A stretch of DNA of 10,239 nt from JACVRW01 sp036009005 (lineage in GTDB: Bacteria; Actinomycetota; Thermoleophilia; Solirubrobacterales; Thermoleophilaceae). This document shows, piece by piece, positions 7,495 to 10,239 of the stretch. Position numbers and translations under genes: made by a program. Each line of letters starts with the position of its first letter. The first letter of the stretch is position 1. The stretch covers positions 1 to 10,239 of the forward strand of contig DASYMP010000010.1 in assembly GCA_036009005.1 (NCBI GenBank). Reading direction: 5' to 3'. Below the pieces are notes generated by a model. That model had not been told where the DNA came from and did not search any database. It saw only the letters and a program-made list of their open reading frames with translations.

Positions 7495-7910
7495 CACGCC
7501 GCCGATCCGACCCATGCCTCGAACGAGTAGTCGGCGGCTCTCCGGACCCCACGTTGCTGGTTGTTCCGCGCCGGCTCCAGACGAAGGAAGCCGCGCGACG
7601 TCGGACAATCGTCGACTGGAAGCACGAAGACCTCGCACGGGTCGGGCACGTGCACGTGCATGAGGTCCGCGCGGCCGCGATAGCGCCGCTGCCCGTGGCC
7701 GTGATCGGTGCTTGCGCTATCGAACTCAACACATCCGCGGCGGACGCGGCCACACTTGACCTGGATGCGAAGGATTTCTGCGGCGCCGGTGACGACATCG
7801 AGGTCGAACGGCAAGCCGTCTCCGAAGGGAACCAGAACGTGGAACCCCGCCGCAGCGAATGCCTGGAGAACAGCGGCCTCCGCTGCGTTGCCTCGAGTGA
7901 CCGTGCTCAT
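7494..7910 (-). CDS. PD-(D/E)XK nuclease-like protein, PDDEXK_5-like
   Basis: This 138-residue protein has the layout of the small PD-(D/E)XK endonuclease-like family (resembling Pfam PDDEXK_5). It starts with a helix containing Glu11 (GNAAEAAVLQAFAAAGF), then VPFGDGLPFDLDVV with Asp36 as the likely metal ligand. A strand with RIQVK at 48-52 supplies Gln50 and Lys52 as the (D/E/Q)xK pair, and a conserved-looking RYRGRADLMHVHVPD follows at 76-90. It has no partner methylase or specificity subunit, so it is not a standard restriction system. The ATG is preceded by TACCGT with a 7-nt gap, suggesting a leaderless message, and by a LexA-box-like dyad. Codon use is less GC-rich than in the pyr genes. 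That could reflect horizontal transfer. Catalytic activity is unproven. Confidence 0.8.
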   Translation of the reverse strand: MSTVTRGNAAEAAVLQAFAAAGFHVLVPFGDGLPFDLDVVTGAAEILRIQVKCGRVRRGCVEFDSASTDHGHGQRRYRGRADLMHVHVPDPCEVFVLPVDDCPTSRGFLRLEPARNNQQRGVRRAADYSFEAWVGSAA

Positions 7911-7917
7911 TCGAAGG

Positions 7918-7923
7918 ACGGTA
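7918..7923 (-). promoter_or_regulatory. Candidate -10 element of the nuclease-phosphoesterase unit
   Basis: TACCGT (TAnnnT) on the minus strand ends 7 nt before the ATG at 7910, the same spacing as at 5462-5475. There is no Shine-Dalgarno sequence. A 17-bp spacer would place the -35 at 7941-7946, inside the LexA-like dyad. Confidence 0.45.
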
Positions 7924-7937
7924 CGGCGAGGGCCGGA

Positions 7938-7951
7938 CGAACGTGCGTTCG
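7938..7951. promoter_or_regulatory. LexA (SOS) box-like operator
   Basis: CGAACGTGCGTTCG is CGAAC-N4-GTTCG, and it agrees fully with the Gram-positive LexA-box core (CGAAC-RNRY-GTTYG form). The flanking bases are A and C instead of the T and A preferred in mycobacteria. It covers the expected -35 of the minus-strand promoter with -10 at 7918-7923, a position where LexA would block RNA polymerase. It also lies 16 bp upstream of the tRNA -35 on the other strand. The match is direct; its use by LexA in this organism is inference. Confidence 0.65.
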
Positions 7952-7966
7952 CTAGTTCTCAGTCGA

Positions 7967-7994
7967 TTGAGGGCGCGGTGGATTGCATTAGCCT
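7967..7994 (+). promoter_or_regulatory. Promoter of the tRNA-Arg gene
   Basis: TTGAGG (7967-7972) and TAGCCT (7989-7994) are separated by 16 bp and end 10 bp before the first base of the tRNA. The -35 overlaps an imperfect 14-bp palindrome, CTCAGTCGATTGAG (7958-7971, one mismatched pair). Confidence 0.55.
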
Positions 7995-8004
7995 TGGGTG
8001 CCAA

Positions 8005-8077
<73 letters not shown>

Positions 8078-8272
8078 TCACAGGGCGAGCGGTGGTTACA
8101 CGACCCCCAAATGGGTACCGGCTCGTAGCGCGGCGGTCGTAGGGGCACTGCTACTGCGGCCGTAGCGCTTCGACTTCACGGGGACGGAACGGGTTGCGCG
8201 AGCGGTCTGGACGGACCTTTCTAAAACGAGAGGATCTGTTGTGGCGCAGTTCGACGATTCCGGACGGCCGGG
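8078..8272. other. Spacer between tRNA-Arg and the mutase gene
   Basis: No gene of normal length is seen here. It contains a repeated CGTAGCGC (8124-8131 and 8161-8168) and an imperfect hairpin at 8132-8161 (11-bp arms with two mismatches, 8-base loop) that lacks a T run. The stretch around 8217-8240 is the most A/T-rich part and may hold the promoter for the downstream genes, for example TTGCGC at 8194-8199 with TTCTAAAAC near 8219-8227. This assignment is weak. No repeat of the tRNA 3' end marking an integration site was found. Confidence 0.4.
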
Positions 8273-8276
8273 GTGA
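8241..8276 (+). CDS. Possible 11-codon leader peptide (minicistron) coupled to the mutase gene
   Basis: The GTG at 8241 has a good ribosome site, AGAGG, with a 7-nt spacer. It opens a frame encoding MAQFDDSGRPG and ends in TGA at 8274-8276, overlapping the mutase GTG as GTGA. The mutase start has only GGACGG 5 nt upstream as its own ribosome site. Terminating ribosomes could therefore restart on the mutase. The peptide has no run of a single amino acid, so classical attenuation is unlikely. It could also be a chance open frame, or the relic of a longer N-terminus lost by a frameshift. Confidence 0.35.
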   Translation: MAQFDDSGRPG

Positions 8277-9412
8277 CCGGCAACGTCCTGGTGGTCGGCG
8301 CCGGCCTGACCGGTTGCACGATCGCACACCGCCTTGCCCGTGACGGCGTCCCGAGCGTGCTGCTCGAGCGCGCCGCCGTGCCCGGAGGCCTGATCAGGTC
8401 GGAGCACATGGACGGTGTGCTGTACGAGCCGCACGGCTCCCACATCTTCCACACGGAGGACGAGGAGGTCTGGGAGCTGGCGAACGAGATGACTCCGTTT
8501 CGTCCCTATCGGCATCGCGTCGACATCCTGGCCGACGGGAAGATCCTCAACTGGCCGATCCTGCTGTCCGACATCGACCGCCAATCGGACGGCGCCGAGA
8601 TCCACCGGCAGCTCGAGGAGCGCCGCGGGCTCGACGCCGCGGCGCGCGCGGAGGCCGCGAATTTCGAGGAGTGGTGCCTCGATCTGATGGGGCCGATCCT
8701 CTACGAGCGCTTCATCCGCCCGTACACGGAGAAGCAGTGGGGCCGCCCGCCGCGCGAGCTATCGGCCCAGTGGGCGCCACGCCGCGTTTCGGTGCGATGG
8801 GACAACGACCCGTACCTGTTCCCGGACCCGTACCAGGGCTGGCCCGCGGGCCCGAACGGCTACACGGACCTGATCGACGGCCTGCTCGCGAGCCCGCTCA
8901 CCGAGCTCCACACCGGTGTGGACGTGACGCTCGCGAACCTCGACGAGCAGCTCACTCGCTTCGACGCGAGCGCGGTCATCCTCACGTGCCCGCTCGATGT
9001 CTTCTGCGGCGGCGCCCTCGGGGAGCTCGAGTGGCGTGGGATCGACGTTCGCAGCGTCCACGTGCCCCACGTCGAGTACGCGCAGGGCGCGATGGTCGTG
9101 AACTACCCGGGACGCGAGTTCCCGTTCATCCGCATTCACGAGACGAAGCACGCGTCGGGCCAGCAGTGCGAGGGGACGGTCCTCGGGTTCGAGTTCACCG
9201 GCGCGCCCACGCGCTACTACCCGATCGAGACCGAGCGCAACAGGAGCCTCAACGAGCGCTACCAGGACCTCCTGCGCGAGGAGGTCGGGTCTCAGCGCAC
9301 GTTCTTCGCGGGGCGGCTGGCGAACTACCTCTACATCGACATGGACGACTGCATGCGGCAGGCGCTCGATGCGACCGAGGAGGTTCTCGACGCGGTGGGT
9401 GCGAGCGCATGA
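8273..9412 (+). CDS. glf: UDP-galactopyranose mutase (divergent)
   Basis: The family interconverts UDP-galactopyranose and UDP-galactofuranose with reduced FAD, supplying galactofuranose for surface glycans. The protein has 379 residues, a normal length. Residues 5-14 and onward form an FAD Rossmann start (VLVVGAGLTG). GSHIFHT at 55-61 carries the flavin-side histidines. YTEKQWG at 151-157, SVRWDND with Arg175, YQGWPAGPNGYT at 187-198, IRIHETKH with Arg287, and YLYIDMD at 352-358 follow in the family order. Differences from well-studied mutases are TCPLDVFC at 238-245, where TGPLDxFF-like is usual, and the apparent loss of the EYP segment before RYYPI (314-318). The fold is therefore clear, but the exact substrate is less so. 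Start is GTG; an upstream minicistron overlaps it. The stop overlaps the next gene as ATGA. Confidence 0.88.
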   Translation: MTGNVLVVGAGLTGCTIAHRLARDGVPSVLLERAAVPGGLIRSEHMDGVLYEPHGSHIFHTEDEEVWELANEMTPFRPYRHRVDILADGKILNWPILLSDIDRQSDGAEIHRQLEERRGLDAAARAEAANFEEWCLDLMGPILYERFIRPYTEKQWGRPPRELSAQWAPRRVSVRWDNDPYLFPDPYQGWPAGPNGYTDLIDGLLASPLTELHTGVDVTLANLDEQLTRFDASAVILTCPLDVFCGGALGELEWRGIDVRSVHVPHVEYAQGAMVVNYPGREFPFIRIHETKHASGQQCEGTVLGFEFTGAPTRYYPIETERNRSLNERYQDLLREEVGSQRTFFAGRLANYLYIDMDDCMRQALDATEEVLDAVGASA

Positions 9413-10239
9413 CGCCGCTCTGCGAGGCGAACCTCGAATGCCTTCCTCCCCGCGTCTCCCCGCCCGGGTACGACCGGCGGGCGCTCCGCTCGGGGGTGGC
9501 GCACCTGAGCGTCGGTTCGTTCCACCGCTCGCATCAGGCCGTCTACTTCGACGACCTGGCACGCGACGGCGAGCGCGACTGGGGCCTCGTGGGCATAGGG
9601 GTGCGGCGGCCTCGCCTGCGGGCGGCGCTGTCGGCGCAGAACGGTCTCTACACGGTCGTCGCCCGCGGGCCCGGCGGGGACGAGGCGCGCGTTGTCGGTG
9701 CCATGACCAACTACCTGTTCGCCCCGGAGGACGCGGCGGGGACGCTCGACGTCCTCGTGGACGAGCGCACCGCGCTCGTCACGCTCACGATCACGGGGAA
9801 CGGCTACGAGCTCGACGCGGAGCCCGGCAGCCAACCGTCGACAGCGCTCGGCTACCTGGTCGAGGCGCTCGACCGGCGCCGCCAGCTGGGGCGAGCTCCG
9901 TTCACGGTCCTGTCGTGCGACAACCTGCCGGGCAACGGCACGGTCGCGCGCGACGCGGTAGTCGGCTTCGCGGGGCTTCGCGACGAGCGGCTGGCCACGT
10001 GGATCGAGCGGAACGTGGCCTTCCCGAGCAGCATGGTGGACCGCATCACCCCTCAGACCACCGCCGCGGATCGCGCTGCGGTCGCGCGCGACTTCGGCGT
10101 GATCGACCGCTGCCCCGTGATCACCGAACCGTTTTCGCAATGGGTGCTCGAGGACCGATTCTGCAACCGGCGCCCGCCGCTCGACCTCGTCGGGGCGCAG
10201 TTCGTGGAGGACGTGACGCCATACGCGCTCGTGAAGACC
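9409..10239 (+). CDS. Mannitol dehydrogenase-family NAD(P)-dependent polyol oxidoreductase, N-terminal part
   Basis: The 277 codons present belong to the long-chain polyol dehydrogenase family (mannitol 2-dehydrogenase, arabinitol dehydrogenase, fructuronate and tagaturonate reductases). The family start HLSVGSFHRSHQAVYFDDLA is at about residues 32-51. FTVLSCDNLPGNG lies at 165-177, SSMVDRITPQTT follows, and EPFSQWVLED leads into DVTPYALVK. By family pattern the Lys in the last motif (residue 276) should be the catalytic lysine; the Asn and His expected 5 and 8 residues later are cut off by the window edge. ITGNGYEL replaces the more usual ITEKGY. Substrate cannot be assigned. The ATG overlaps the mutase stop by 4 nt (ATGA), so the two are co-translated. 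Whether its substrate is linked to a furanose sugar is inference. Confidence 0.9.
   Translation, partial: MTPLCEANLECLPPRVSPPGYDRRALRSGVAHLSVGSFHRSHQAVYFDDLARDGERDWGLVGIGVRRPRLRAALSAQNGLYTVVARGPGGDEARVVGAMTNYLFAPEDAAGTLDVLVDERTALVTLTITGNGYELDAEPGSQPSTALGYLVEALDRRRQLGRAPFTVLSCDNLPGNGTVARDAVVGFAGLRDERLATWIERNVAFPSSMVDRITPQTTAADRAAVARDFGVIDRCPVITEPFSQWVLEDRFCNRRPPLDLVGAQFVEDVTPYALVKT

Noticed and set aside
7494..7910. Restriction-modification or toxin-antitoxin system built on the nuclease-like gene
   Set aside because: No methyltransferase, specificity subunit or antitoxin-like gene is adjacent; the coupled partner is a metallophosphoesterase.
6171..7955. Plus-strand open frame of 594 codons across rnz, the phosphoesterase and the nuclease-like gene
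   Set aside because: It runs antisense through three genes with clear motifs on the minus strand; length is explained by scarcity of stop codons at this GC content.
8132..8161. Hairpin after tRNA-Arg as an intrinsic terminator
   Set aside because: The stem has two mismatches and no T run follows, so it is mentioned only as part of the spacer.
8759..10140. Minus-strand open frames opposite the mutase and dehydrogenase genes
   Set aside because: Antisense shadows with Arg/Val/Ala-rich composition and no motif; the plus strand carries conserved family motifs throughout.

Overview
The window is very GC-rich and gene-dense. It reads as a chromosomal stretch of an actinobacterium. The supports are strong G/C third-position bias, frequent GTG and TTG starts, TAnnnT-type -10 elements, two apparently leaderless genes, and a pyrR-pyrB-pyrC-carA-carB gene order. 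A deep-branching class such as Thermoleophilia is possible, but that is a guess from general character and not from a marker gene.

Positions 1-5411 (minus strand) hold a pyrimidine biosynthesis operon, read from right to left: pyrR, pyrB, pyrC, carA and the first 456 codons of carB, which runs off the left edge. Every junction overlaps (TGATG, ATGA, ATGA, and an 11-nt overlap into a TTG start), so translation is probably coupled along the whole operon. The short leader of pyrR can fold into a hairpin whose loop and upper stem match the PyrR-binding RNA consensus. The 3' strand of that hairpin is the pyrR ribosome binding site. This suggests that PyrR with UMP/UTP shuts off translation of its own message, and by coupling the rest of the operon, without a transcription terminator.

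Positions 5462-6034 (plus strand) diverge from the operon and hold two small genes. The first encodes a 98-residue acidic protein with an EF-hand-like loop, apparently leaderless. The second encodes a 67-residue four-cysteine zinc-ribbon protein whose 3' end overlaps, tail to tail, the end of rnz.

Positions 5943-7951 (minus strand) hold a possible three-gene unit: a PD-(D/E)XK nuclease-like protein, a YfcE/MJ0936-type metallophosphoesterase and RNase Z. The first two share one base (TGATG). In front of the nuclease-like gene lies CGAAC-N4-GTTCG, which matches the Gram-positive LexA (SOS) box. It sits over the expected -35 region of a leaderless promoter, so the unit may be induced by DNA damage.

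Positions 7967-8077 (plus strand) hold a promoter and a complete tRNA-Arg(CCG). After a 195-base spacer, positions 8241-10239 (plus strand) hold a divergent UDP-galactopyranose mutase gene and the first 277 codons of a mannitol-dehydrogenase-family oxidoreductase, joined by an ATGA overlap. A possible 11-codon minicistron with a good ribosome binding site ends inside the mutase start codon. This pair looks like a sugar-nucleotide or sugar-alcohol module whose product cannot be read from the window.
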